Shown: positions 51,872 through 59,782 of the stretch, piece by piece
Position numbering within the stretch: position 1 is the first letter of the stretch
How the letters are laid out: each line of letters starts with the position of its first letter
NCBI RefSeq assembly: GCF_005930355.1
Contig: NZ_VDBO01000001.1
Location: 1,089,339 to 1,153,338, forward strand
From: Paenibacillus sinopodophylli
Lineage (GTDB): Bacteria; Bacillota; Bacilli; Paenibacillales; Paenibacillaceae
Direction of reading: 5' to 3'
DNA: 64,000 nucleotides
Notes under the pieces: generated by a model
Told to the model about the DNA's origin: nothing
What the model saw: only the letters and a program-made list of their open reading frames with translations
Database searches by the model: none
Position numbers and translations under genes: made by a program

Positions 51872-52819
51872 TCAAACCTTAGCTTGAAACTGACTGTACC
51901 ATTTGGGAATCATACGTTCAAAGTTGTTATGATCATCCATTACCTTGTGGATCTTCTTCAACATGATATCGGACTCATCCGGTTTCACCTTCAGAATCCA
52001 TACGATGGATGAGACTAGCATCATGGCTAGATAGAGTGAATAAAGTTGCCAGAACTCATCGTCGGGCTCATTATAATGATTGTATTCCTGGATTTGACCG
52101 ACTGAAAAAGGCACACTAACCTCTGCACTAAAAATACCGACCTTCACAAATTCATGAATGGGATCTCCCCAGTCGTATCTGTTGAAATCAATGATTCCTG
52201 AAAGCTTCCCGTCCTTAACGATGAGATTGCCAATATGGTAATCATCATGTTGGAAAAGGTTCGGCCTGTCCTTCATTAAGTGCAGCTTGTCATCTATAAA
52301 GGATAACAACTTCTCTTCGTTATTTATCGCAACTCCGCATTTGGCATACTCCACTCGGTATTGATGATGCTTGGCGGCCATTCTTTCACCCCAAGACTTC
52401 ATATGATCAGGACAGCTAACCTGATGGATCTTCTTTAATTCCAAGCCCGCTTGAACGCCAATGTTGAATTGCTCTTCCTCCGTTAAAAGCAGCAGCTCTT
52501 CTGATGCTTCGTTCCCCTCGATAAATGAGACAATCATGTAACCAAGTTCTTGTTCAGGAAGAGTCCCAATTTCAATAGGTCTAGAACATTTCACATCATG
52601 CTTTTCCATCAGCTGGAGTCTGCTAAATTCCAATCTCTTGTTTTTATCCTGATCAATGCTGTAGGTTCTTAGTATATATGAAGGGTGACCATTTCTATTA
52701 TATACGATGTATTTGTCGTCACTTGAGTATCCCTTGTGAATTTGTTCAAGCTTCTTGCTGTGTACTAGTAGAGGGATAGAGTTCCGAAATCGTTCATACC
52801 GATTCATCGATTGACTCAT
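51872..52819 (-). CDS. aminoglycoside phosphotransferase-like kinase
   Basis: 315 residues from the ATG of MSQSMNRYERF (AGAAGGG site). A protein-kinase-like fold of the APH/choline kinase superfamily: YIVYNRNGHPSYILRTYS (Lys region), catalytic loop NLFQHDDYHIGNLIVKDG with Asp and His, and GIIDFNRYDWGDPIHEFVKV (metal-binding Asp). It could phosphorylate an aminoglycoside, macrolide or a metabolite; the family alone does not say which. Followed upstream by a GNAT gene and a second APH-like gene on the same strand, a set typical of antibiotic modification or of sugar-alcohol metabolism. Confidence 0.82.
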   Translation of the reverse strand: MSQSMNRYERFRNSIPLLVHSKKLEQIHKGYSSDDKYIVYNRNGHPSYILRTYSIDQDKNKRLEFSRLQLMEKHDVKCSRPIEIGTLPEQELGYMIVSFIEGNEASEELLLLTEEEQFNIGVQAGLELKKIHQVSCPDHMKSWGERMAAKHHQYRVEYAKCGVAINNEEKLLSFIDDKLHLMKDRPNLFQHDDYHIGNLIVKDGKLSGIIDFNRYDWGDPIHEFVKVGIFSAEVSVPFSVGQIQEYNHYNEPDDEFWQLYSLYLAMMLVSSIVWILKVKPDESDIMLKKIHKVMDDHNNFERMIPKWYSQFQAKV

Positions 52820-52914
52820 GCTTAACCCTTCTTTCTCTATTTTAACAACCAAATCAAGTTCAAAATCAGATATCTATCCGATTCGTGACCGAATGCCAAG
52901 TGACTTCCCGCCCT

Positions 52915-53463
52915 CTAAACGCTCTTCATACTGTTAAATTTGAAAACCTTGTTTAAGCCAACATCATGCAGCTCTTTATCTTCTTCCGTAAATTGATGAT
53001 TCGTGTACCGGGATAATGCTTTTCTCCAGAAACTTATTGTTTTCGAATTATTATCGGTCGGAGTCGTATAGAGCATCCAGCTCCCTCGATGCCAATTAAA
53101 AATTTCGGATACAGCATATTCGCCTATTCCCTTGCCTCTGAATGGTCTTAGTATGAATACTTCGTTTATCATAAAGTCACAATGATCTAACACATATGGA
53201 GGTGTTGCCACAAATACAAAGCCTGCTGGTACAGCATCGACTGTTATGAGGTAGGGGAATAGCACACCCTCTTTTTCCCACCAAATATCAAATACAGGTA
53301 TTTGTTGTTCTAGTGTCTGATATTGCTCTTCTTCCTCGAAAACACCGTATTTATTCGGAAGCACATTGCGAATCCCTGCCAAATCATGCAAATACAACGG
53401 GTACAGATTATTGATGATAAACTTGCATTTACGTCCACACAATTGAACCGATATATGATTCAT
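52915..53463 (-). CDS. GNAT-family acetyltransferase
   Basis: 182 residues from the ATG of MNHISVQLCGRKCKF (GGAGGAT site), 19 codons inside the longest frame. The acetyl-CoA loop is RPFRGKGIGEYAV, after strand FMINEVFIL, with NNSKTISFWRKAL near the end. It transfers acetyl to an amine of unknown identity. It lies between the two APH-like genes in a probable three-gene run. Confidence 0.82.
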   Translation of the reverse strand: MNHISVQLCGRKCKFIINNLYPLYLHDLAGIRNVLPNKYGVFEEEEQYQTLEQQIPVFDIWWEKEGVLFPYLITVDAVPAGFVFVATPPYVLDHCDFMINEVFILRPFRGKGIGEYAVSEIFNWHRGSWMLYTTPTDNNSKTISFWRKALSRYTNHQFTEEDKELHDVGLNKVFKFNSMKSV

Positions 53464-53509
53464 GATATCCTCCGCACTTCCTCTTTCAGGTTGTCTATCA
53501 ACCAATCGA

Positions 53510-54379
53510 TTAACATACATCAGAAAAATCCATATGAATGGTCCATTCTAAACGCCTAACCCATTCGGTTTGAACTTCTACAGGAGCATGACTGACCCTC
53601 ATAAGAATATTCCAAACTTTGTGTACACAACATGCTTTCAATTGCTCTGACGAAATCGTACTGGGATAATGAGCTAGGTACTCTTTTATAAAGACGGTAT
53701 TCAGTAAATGTGCTTGTCCAGAGTAATGCAGTTTGGTAAACCAACATACCCAAGCCACATCACCCAGCGGATTTCCCCATTCAGCCCACTCCCAGTCTAA
53801 TACATTCACATGACGTTCAGCTTCAAACAAAACATTATGTGACCCATAATCACCATGCGTTAATACCCATTGTTCTTCGTTCAACTCAGCCTCGCTTAAT
53901 ATCTCCTTTGACAGCTTAGCTAGTTCATCTGGTACGTATTCCAAAACCAAATCGTCTTCCTTTAACCTAGCTAGATTACTTTGTCTTATTCCCTTGTCAT
54001 TTCCATCAAATTGATGGGTATGTATTTGAAGCGCCAATAATTTACCCATACTCTTATATAATATCGTTCCTCTCTCCCAATCTTCTGAATCAAGGATAGA
54101 CTGTCCGTTCCTACCATTCATATAGTCCATTAATACAATTCTCATATTAGAAATATCCAATACATCATGAATGATAGGCGTAACTCCCGACCCCTGTAAA
54201 AGCTTCAAGCCATTGATCTCATTCATCGTATCCTCATTAGATAAATGGACAACTTTAGCCACTAATAAGGGATGACTACCCTCGACTAGAAATGCAAGAT
54301 TCGTGTATCCGCCAGCAAGTGGAATCAAATTCACCTTCCCAAATCTTGCTTTTAATCTTCCTGTTATTTCTTCGATCAT
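53510..54379 (-). CDS. aminoglycoside phosphotransferase-like kinase
   Basis: 289 residues from the ATG of MIEEITGRLKARFGKV (AGAGGAC site). APH/choline-kinase fold: GGYTNLAFLVEGSHPLLVAK (Lys), catalytic loop WVLTHGDYGSHNVLFE with Asp, and VNVLDWEWAEWGNPLGDVAW. Closer to the hygromycin/homoserine-kinase-like type than the first APH gene, since the two align poorly outside the motifs. Together with the GNAT enzyme it could give resistance to an antibiotic, but no drug can be named. Confidence 0.82.
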   Translation of the reverse strand: MIEEITGRLKARFGKVNLIPLAGGYTNLAFLVEGSHPLLVAKVVHLSNEDTMNEINGLKLLQGSGVTPIIHDVLDISNMRIVLMDYMNGRNGQSILDSEDWERGTILYKSMGKLLALQIHTHQFDGNDKGIRQSNLARLKEDDLVLEYVPDELAKLSKEILSEAELNEEQWVLTHGDYGSHNVLFEAERHVNVLDWEWAEWGNPLGDVAWVCWFTKLHYSGQAHLLNTVFIKEYLAHYPSTISSEQLKACCVHKVWNILMRVSHAPVEVQTEWVRRLEWTIHMDFSDVC

Positions 54380-54509
54380 GAACGTATGTCCTCTCACTTC
54401 CTCGGTGTTAACGGATACCCTGTACCCACTCGACTTACCTTACCATATACTGGAACGTCACGATTATCCAGTCCTTGTCAGAAAAAACCACAAATACCCT
54501 GTGGTATAA

Positions 54510-54545
54510 GAACGCATGTTCCGTATATAATAAGAACAAACGTTC
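54510..54545 (+). promoter_or_regulatory. two tandem LexA boxes of the SOS cassette
   Basis: GAACGCATGTTC (54510-54521) and GAACAAACGTTC (54534-54545), 24 bases apart. With flanks the first matches CGAACRNRYGTTYC at about 13 of 14 positions and the second at about 12. TATAAT (54526-54531) lies between them, so LexA would block the promoter from both sides. Confidence 0.85.
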
Positions 54546-54565
54546 TTATCCTGAGGAGGCGCATC

Positions 54566-54775
54566 ATGGCATTGGTGCAATGGATCAATAAAGTCGGTTG
54601 TGTCGTTGATATGATTTATATGAGTCAAAAAGGAATCATTACGAAGCGCAGCATTCGAGTGCTCTCGGTCAAAGGGGACTATATCCGAGCCTTCTGCATC
54701 GATTCAGGGGCTCAGCGCGTCTTTCTCGCAGCGAATGTGCTGGCAGCAGAGCTGGTGAGCCGCGATGTCTCTTAA
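54566..54775 (+). CDS. WYL-like small protein of an SOS cassette
   Basis: 69 residues: MALVQWINKVGCVVDMIYMS, then a WYL-like beta-barrel (RSIRVLSVKGDYIRAFCIDS, QRVFLAANVLAAEL). GAGGAGG lies 8 bases before the ATG. The last codons overlap the start of the polymerase gene by 11 bases, so translation is coupled. It is controlled by two LexA boxes. Small proteins of this kind often precede UvrX-type polymerases in Bacillales, where they may regulate or tether the enzyme; that is inference. Confidence 0.8.
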   Translation: MALVQWINKVGCVVDMIYMSQKGIITKRSIRVLSVKGDYIRAFCIDSGAQRVFLAANVLAAELVSRDVS

Positions 54776-56030
54776 CCGAGTAATCATGCTCGCGGACTGC
54801 CAATCCTTCTATGCATCCGTTGAGAAGGCTGAGCATCCCGAATACCATGATTCCCCCCTAGTCGTTGCGGGTGATCCCGAGCGCCGTTCTGGCATTATTC
54901 TCGCCGCTTGCCCCATCGCCAAGAAGTTCGGGGTAACGACCGCAGAGCGACTTGGTGACTCGCTTGCCAAGTGCCCGGACCTCGTCATTATAAAACCGCG
55001 AATGCAGCTTTATATCGATATCTCAATGCAGATTACGCAGATCTATCAAGCCTATACCGACCTCGTCGAGCCGTATTCCATCGATGAGCAGTTCCTAGAC
55101 GTGACGGGATCGATTCATCTGTACGGCTCGCCGGAGAAGCTTGCGCACCATATCCAAGCCCGCATTTCATCTGATCTTGGCATCTATACGCGATTCGGCA
55201 TTGCCGAGAACAAAATGCTCGCCAAAACAGCCTGCGACAACTACGCCAAAAAAAACGAGTCGGGTATTTTCGAATTAACGAAAGAAATGCTCCCTGACAC
55301 ACTTTGGACTTTACCCATAGCCAAAATGTTCATGGTCGGAAGCCGCATGACGAGGCATTTTCAATTCATGGGCCTGGAGACGATCGGCAAGCTCGCCGCA
55401 ACGCCGCTGGAGAAGCTCAAGCTGATGCTGCGCCGCAAGCTTGGCAAGAACTCGGACATTAATGCCGAGCTTTACTGGAATATTGCGAACGGCATCGACA
55501 ATAGTCCCGTCGCACCGGGCACGCATGAGATCGCGCCGAAAGCAGTCGGGCATATGATGACGCTGCCCCGCGACTATGAGACGCTAGCCGAAATCAAGGT
55601 CGTGCTGCTCGAGCTGACCGAGCTGGTCTGCCAGCGCTGCAGGGGCAAAGGCTACATGGGACATGTCGTTTCAGTTGGCCTGATGGGAGCCAATTACGAT
55701 CGTCCCTCGGGCTTCAGCCGCCAGATGAAGATGGACGATCCAACCAACATTACCAATCAGGTATACTGCGCTGCCGTCCGGCTTGTGCTGACCCACTGGG
55801 ATGGCTATCCAGTCCGCAAGGTCGGCGTCAGTCTGACGCAATTTTCCCAGGATGACGAATATCAGCTTTCATTGTTTGACACGAAACGAGAGAAGACGAT
55901 GGCGCTGGAGAAAGCAACGGATGCCTTGAAGAAAAAGTACGGAGATGCTGTTATTTTGAGAGCCGTGTCTAATACACCCGCCGGTCAAGCGCTTCATCGC
56001 TCAGAAAAGATAGGAGGACATTATAAATGA
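54765..56030 (+). CDS. Y-family DNA polymerase (UvrX/DinB type)
   Basis: Translesion polymerase, 421 residues. Active-site Asp11 (LADCQSFYASVE, with the steric gate residue Phe15/Tyr16 region), and Asp107-Glu108 in YSIDEQFLDV. The IMS-type palm and fingers extend to about 200, then HhH-type thumb (LETIGKLAATPLEKL) and a little-finger domain. The C-terminal clamp-binding motif is QLSLF, near residue 370. It is SOS-induced through LexA boxes upstream of its operon partner. It bypasses DNA lesions at the cost of mutations, acting with the beta clamp. Confidence 0.92.
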   Translation: MSLNRVIMLADCQSFYASVEKAEHPEYHDSPLVVAGDPERRSGIILAACPIAKKFGVTTAERLGDSLAKCPDLVIIKPRMQLYIDISMQITQIYQAYTDLVEPYSIDEQFLDVTGSIHLYGSPEKLAHHIQARISSDLGIYTRFGIAENKMLAKTACDNYAKKNESGIFELTKEMLPDTLWTLPIAKMFMVGSRMTRHFQFMGLETIGKLAATPLEKLKLMLRRKLGKNSDINAELYWNIANGIDNSPVAPGTHEIAPKAVGHMMTLPRDYETLAEIKVVLLELTELVCQRCRGKGYMGHVVSVGLMGANYDRPSGFSRQMKMDDPTNITNQVYCAAVRLVLTHWDGYPVRKVGVSLTQFSQDDEYQLSLFDTKREKTMALEKATDALKKKYGDAVILRAVSNTPAGQALHRSEKIGGHYK

Positions 56031-56374
56031 GAAAAAAATTGGAAGGCAACGGCCTCTGGGAATCCAGCCGCATGATGCTGCCTGAGCATAAGGTCGCCAT
56101 TAATGAGCTGGAGAAGGCATTGCGGCAGCGCACGCGCGTAGAGCTTGATGAGCAGGAATGGGAGCATGTGGCCCGCTCCGTCACCGATTCACTGCAGCAG
56201 CGGCAGCCGATTACACTCCGCTTGTTTCACCCGCTTGAGGAGCTGACGGTCATCGGCATTGTCGATCGGATCGATCAACTGAAAGGCAGGTTTATGGTCG
56301 ATGGGGAATGGTTCTTAATTGGCGATATCGAGGGCGCAGCTATTCAGGATATTGAGGATAACGGGCTCTTTTGA
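56027..56374 (+). CDS. YolD-like protein
   Basis: 115 residues; the family signature is LWESSRMMLPEHKVAINELE, and the rest ends HPLEELTVIGIVDRIDQLKG and EWFLIGDIEGAAI. It overlaps the polymerase stop by 4 bases (ATGA), so it is made with it. YolD-like proteins are regularly encoded next to Y-family polymerases in Bacillales and are thought to assist translesion synthesis. A weak hairpin (56379-56416, no strong T tract) follows. Confidence 0.87.
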   Translation: MRKKLEGNGLWESSRMMLPEHKVAINELEKALRQRTRVELDEQEWEHVARSVTDSLQQRQPITLRLFHPLEELTVIGIVDRIDQLKGRFMVDGEWFLIGDIEGAAIQDIEDNGLF

Positions 56375-56436
56375 CAACCGGCAGCCTTAGCCCTTACACC
56401 AGGATCTAGGCTGCCGATTCCCAGCCCATGCAGCAA

Positions 56437-57114
56437 CTACATTTCAAACGAGAGAATAATATCCGTCAGTTCATCCAGTCCCTCAATCACGGCATCTGCA
56501 TCCGAAGCGGATGAGGAAGAAATATTTCTTTTCCAGATCGCTTTCATCCCGACCATTTGGCTGGCTTGCACATCATTCTGGAGATGATCTCCGACAAATA
56601 TAGCCTCCTTTGCATGCACTTCAAGCTTAGATAATGCTCGGACAAAGATAGCAGGATCTGGCTTGCGAAGCCCTTCCCACTCCGAGATCAGTACCTCGTC
56701 GAACAGGGGCGCAATGCCCAACGCTTTAAAATTATCATATTGAAATTGTCCGTAGCCGTTCGAAACCAGTGCCAGCTTGAGCCCACGGCTCTTGAGCTCG
56801 GCAAGCATGCTTGAAGCATGAGGAAATGCGAGACAATATTCCTGAAAAACGTGCAAATAATCCTGTAAGAGCTCCGTCCAAGCCAAACCCACAATCGAAA
56901 ATTCCTCAATAAGCTGCTGATACACGCGATCCTTCCACACATAGCCATGATTGTCGAGCTCAATAAATCGTTTCACATAATCCTCTTTCCGAGCGGCAAG
57001 CAATTCCGGAAACCGCTCATACTGTGCGCTTACAAAGGATAAGAGTGAAGTATCCCGATCGAGTAAAGTCCCATCCAAATCAAAAAGCACAGCTTTTATA
57101 GCCAAAATAATCAA
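56437..57114 (-). CDS. HAD-family phosphatase
   Basis: 225 residues from TTG at 57114 (GGAAGGGA site). Motif I is KAVLFDLDGTLLDRD, motif II ALVSNGYGQFQYDN, motif III/IV LRKPDPAIF and AIFVGDHLQNDV. Same subgroup as the HAD gene at 15965-16639 (YjjG-like cap): MGMR/WKR ends and FQ..N blocks agree. Typical substrates of the group are nucleotides or sugar phosphates. It follows the SOS cassette in the opposite direction. Confidence 0.83.
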   Translation of the reverse strand: MIILAIKAVLFDLDGTLLDRDTSLLSFVSAQYERFPELLAARKEDYVKRFIELDNHGYVWKDRVYQQLIEEFSIVGLAWTELLQDYLHVFQEYCLAFPHASSMLAELKSRGLKLALVSNGYGQFQYDNFKALGIAPLFDEVLISEWEGLRKPDPAIFVRALSKLEVHAKEAIFVGDHLQNDVQASQMVGMKAIWKRNISSSSASDADAVIEGLDELTDIILSFEM

Positions 57115-57168
57115 ATCCCTTCCTTCATGCTAAAGTAGGTATTCGATCATTTGGGAGTCATTTCCTGC

Positions 57169-58599
57169 TTATTTACCCGTCTCTCCCCGCTGCATAGCCA
57201 GCACCGCCAGCTCGATCTTGTTCAGCATAAGTCCATATTCGTTCGTAATTTCGAAGGAATGAGGAAGCGGGAGCTTTTCGAAATAAGACCACACCGCCTC
57301 GAGCGAGCCGAACCAATCACTGTGCTCCGGCTTCTCTAACGGTCGGTCTTTCCACGCCGCTCCGAGCTCTGGACTGTACAGCGGCTCTGCTCCCGACTTC
57401 AAGCGCCCTCCAAGCAACCGTTCCTTATAGACACTCTCGGGCGGCTGCTGGCGGACGCGAGCGAACATTTGCGGGGCATAGTCGGCTCGCGAGCCGGTAT
57501 GCTTCACAGCGCCAGCAAAGCATCTAACGCCATCGTATACGCGCGGAATGCCGAACAGCATCGCATAGAGGCGCTTGCCGAATTCAATGCGTTCAGGCAA
57601 TTTCTCGAATCGCTCCAGTATGAGTCCAGATAGCCGCAGCTTAGCAACATCACCGACCTTGTCGTTCTCTCCCTCACTTCCATTTACACGTCCGCTGCCA
57701 TTCCCGTATGGAAATAGAACGCCGTTCAACTGCAATAGCGACTGCAGGCCAAAAAACAATGTATGCAGCACCTTTTCCTGAAAATAAGGATGCTTCACGA
57801 CCCGCCCCTCGATATAATGCTGCTCATTGACAATTAAGGCAACCGTTAGCGGCACCGCATCACCATCTCGCCAAAACTGCTTCCAGACAGGTCCCATGAA
57901 CACAGATACACCGAATTCCGGCAGCAAGTGAAATAAGCTTCTCCCCTCGCGACGGCTCCATTCATACAGCAGCAGCTGTGGATATGCGTCCTGAAAGATC
58001 AGAACATTCGCCCGCTCCAAGAAGCGAAAGACCGCCTCCCTTTGCTCCATATTCAGCAGCGATGGAAGCCACTCCCCTTGCAAATCGGTCATATTCCAGC
58101 CTCCGTTGCGGGATACCATATGAGCAAGCAAGGCCCAATGAAGCTCCGGCATGCGGAAATAGATGCTCCTATACGCTTCCGTTCGTGTGACATTATTACG
58201 GTTGCAGGCATCTGTTTCAGCCCGTATACGCGCTATTATAGCCAGCTCCTGTACAGTAAAGTTTGGCGGGGAAGCCGGCAGTTCAGGGAAAGAAAGCTGC
58301 TTGGACCACGCACCTTTCAGCTTCGCTGTCGTCGATGACGACAGCTGAAGCGGGACTGCGTCATTAAGCATGGCATGAGATGCGCTCATAGCCGTCCATT
58401 TGCCGGCCGCATAAGCAAGCGCAGCCGCAGGCAGCGCGAGTAACTGCCGAAACCAATACGTGATAGACCTGCGATATGTTGAATGTACTCCCTTTTGTTT
58501 TCCCAATGGCAGCGCCCCGTTTCGCATCGTTGACGAATGAGGGCTTACAATCGCCTCACTCTCTATAGATCCAGTATCTGCCAACGTATAGATCGTCAT
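57169..58599 (-). CDS. DUF2515/YppC family protein
   Basis: About 470 residues; start uncertain, with ATGs at 58599 and 58527 possible and none with a good ribosome site. The longer frame to 58704 overlaps the divergent SRAP gene and is rejected. The core is NMTDLQGEWLPSLLNMEQRE, IFQDAYPQLLLYEWSRREG and GPVWKQFWRDGDAVPLTVAL. This matches the DUF2515 family (B. subtilis YppC), conserved in Bacillales and of unknown function. No signal peptide or membrane helices. Divergent from the SRAP-like gene. Confidence 0.75.
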   Translation of the reverse strand: MTIYTLADTGSIESEAIVSPHSSTMRNGALPLGKQKGVHSTYRRSITYWFRQLLALPAAALAYAAGKWTAMSASHAMLNDAVPLQLSSSTTAKLKGAWSKQLSFPELPASPPNFTVQELAIIARIRAETDACNRNNVTRTEAYRSIYFRMPELHWALLAHMVSRNGGWNMTDLQGEWLPSLLNMEQREAVFRFLERANVLIFQDAYPQLLLYEWSRREGRSLFHLLPEFGVSVFMGPVWKQFWRDGDAVPLTVALIVNEQHYIEGRVVKHPYFQEKVLHTLFFGLQSLLQLNGVLFPYGNGSGRVNGSEGENDKVGDVAKLRLSGLILERFEKLPERIEFGKRLYAMLFGIPRVYDGVRCFAGAVKHTGSRADYAPQMFARVRQQPPESVYKERLLGGRLKSGAEPLYSPELGAAWKDRPLEKPEHSDWFGSLEAVWSYFEKLPLPHSFEITNEYGLMLNKIELAVLAMQRGETGK

Positions 58600-58675
58600 A
58601 CTGTGTAAGCAACATATGCGCTGAAGCCGCTTGCCATGTATAATATAAACAAGCATAAGGAAAGGAACGATCGTC

Positions 58676-59371
58676 ATGTGCGGAAGATATACGCTCACCG
58701 TCACGCTCGAAGAGCTGATGGTTCGATATATGATCGGAGAGACGATGGTGCCGTTTCATAGGCCTAAGTACAACATAGCGCCGAGCCAGCTCGTCTTAAC
58801 CGTAATAAACGACGGAGAACGCAATCGGTTAGGCGAATTGAAATGGGGGCTCGTACCGCCATGGTCCGATAATCCGAAGGTCGGCTTCCAGATGCTCAAT
58901 GCCCGTTCTGAGACAGCCGCGAGCAAGCCTGCCTTCCAAAAACCTTTGCAGCGCAAGCGTTGCCTCATTCCTGCCGATGGGTTTTATGAATGGAAGGCGA
59001 CACCATCCGGGAAGCAGCCGATGCGAATTACACTAAGGAGCAAAGCCCTGTTTAGTATGGCTGGGCTATATGAGACATGGATCTCGCCGGAGGGCACGCG
59101 TCTTAACACCTGTACGATACTCACAACTGTACCGAACATGCTCGTATCACCTATACATGACCGTATGCCGGTCATTCTAAGGCCTGAAGACGAGCAGCTG
59201 TGGCTGGATCGCTCCGTGACCGACACGGCTTTGCTTATGCCGCTCCTTGTTCCGTATTCAAGCGATGAGCTCGAAGCTTATCCCGTCTCCGCCGCTGTCG
59301 GAAGCGTCAGCAATGACGAGCCTACATTAATTGAACCGCGCAAAGTGGACGAGCAGTTGGAGCTGTGGTAA
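58676..59371 (+). CDS. SOS response-associated peptidase (SRAP, HMCES/YedK)
   Basis: Protects single-stranded DNA at abasic sites by forming a stable covalent bond, 231 residues. The active-site residues are all present: Cys2 (MCGRYT), Asn75 (NARSE), Glu105 (DGFYEW) and His161 (SPIHDRMPV), at the same positions as E. coli YedK to within one. GGAAAGGA precedes the ATG. No LexA box is visible upstream, so SOS control is not shown. With the SOS cassette at 54.5 kb it adds to a local group of DNA-damage genes. Confidence 0.92.
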   Translation: MCGRYTLTVTLEELMVRYMIGETMVPFHRPKYNIAPSQLVLTVINDGERNRLGELKWGLVPPWSDNPKVGFQMLNARSETAASKPAFQKPLQRKRCLIPADGFYEWKATPSGKQPMRITLRSKALFSMAGLYETWISPEGTRLNTCTILTTVPNMLVSPIHDRMPVILRPEDEQLWLDRSVTDTALLMPLLVPYSSDELEAYPVSAAVGSVSNDEPTLIEPRKVDEQLELW

Positions 59372-59398
59372 CTGCGAAGGAAACGATAGACTTCCTAC

Positions 59399-59430
59399 AA
59401 AAAAAATCGCTGACCATAAACGGTCAGCGA
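59399..59430 (-). terminator. terminator overlapping the spoVIF stop
   Basis: TCGCTGACC/GGTCAGCGA stem (59407-59415 with 59422-59430) followed on the minus strand by eight T. The stem contains the spoVIF stop codon, so gene and terminator overlap. It also lies after the plus-strand SRAP gene. Confidence 0.8.
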
Positions 59431-59711
59431 AACATTCCCCAAAGCTTTAATAAGTGAAACGTGTTGTTGGGATCGATTTTTTGCCCCATTACGAATGCGA
59501 CGATCTGATCCTCCTGCGTATCGGTAAGCTGCTCTTGCAGAATAACCCCCGCTGCTTTCACTAGCCTTCTCACCTTAGGCCGATCCTGCAAATCATACTT
59601 GGTCACATTGCCAAGCAGCTGCCTAATTTTGTCCTTCACAACCGGGTTTTTCATTTTGTATTTGATGCGCTCGACCAACTGCGGTTTAATTCCATAATTT
59701 TGGTAACTCAA
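59424..59711 (-). CDS. spoVIF: sporulation-specific protein SpoVIF
   Basis: 95 residues from TTG at 59711, with GGAGGTG eight bases before it. The sequence NPVVKDKIRQLLGNVTKYDL and KVRRLVKAAGVILQEQLTD is characteristic of SpoVIF (YjcC), a late sporulation protein needed for spore coat assembly and resistance. Its own terminator overlaps the stop. It marks the left edge of the right-hand housekeeping block. Confidence 0.85.
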   Translation of the reverse strand: MSYQNYGIKPQLVERIKYKMKNPVVKDKIRQLLGNVTKYDLQDRPKVRRLVKAAGVILQEQLTDTQEDQIVAFVMGQKIDPNNTFHLLKLWGMFR

Positions 59712-59782
59712 TGACCCGACACCTCCATCCGGCAGTCCAAACGCGTTTGTTAATCTATATGCCGAATGGAGGTCATTATTGC

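Noticed and set aside
51872-54379. Naming the APH-like and GNAT genes as specific antibiotic-resistance genes.
   Set aside because: The superfamilies include many metabolic enzymes, and no drug-specific motif can be read.
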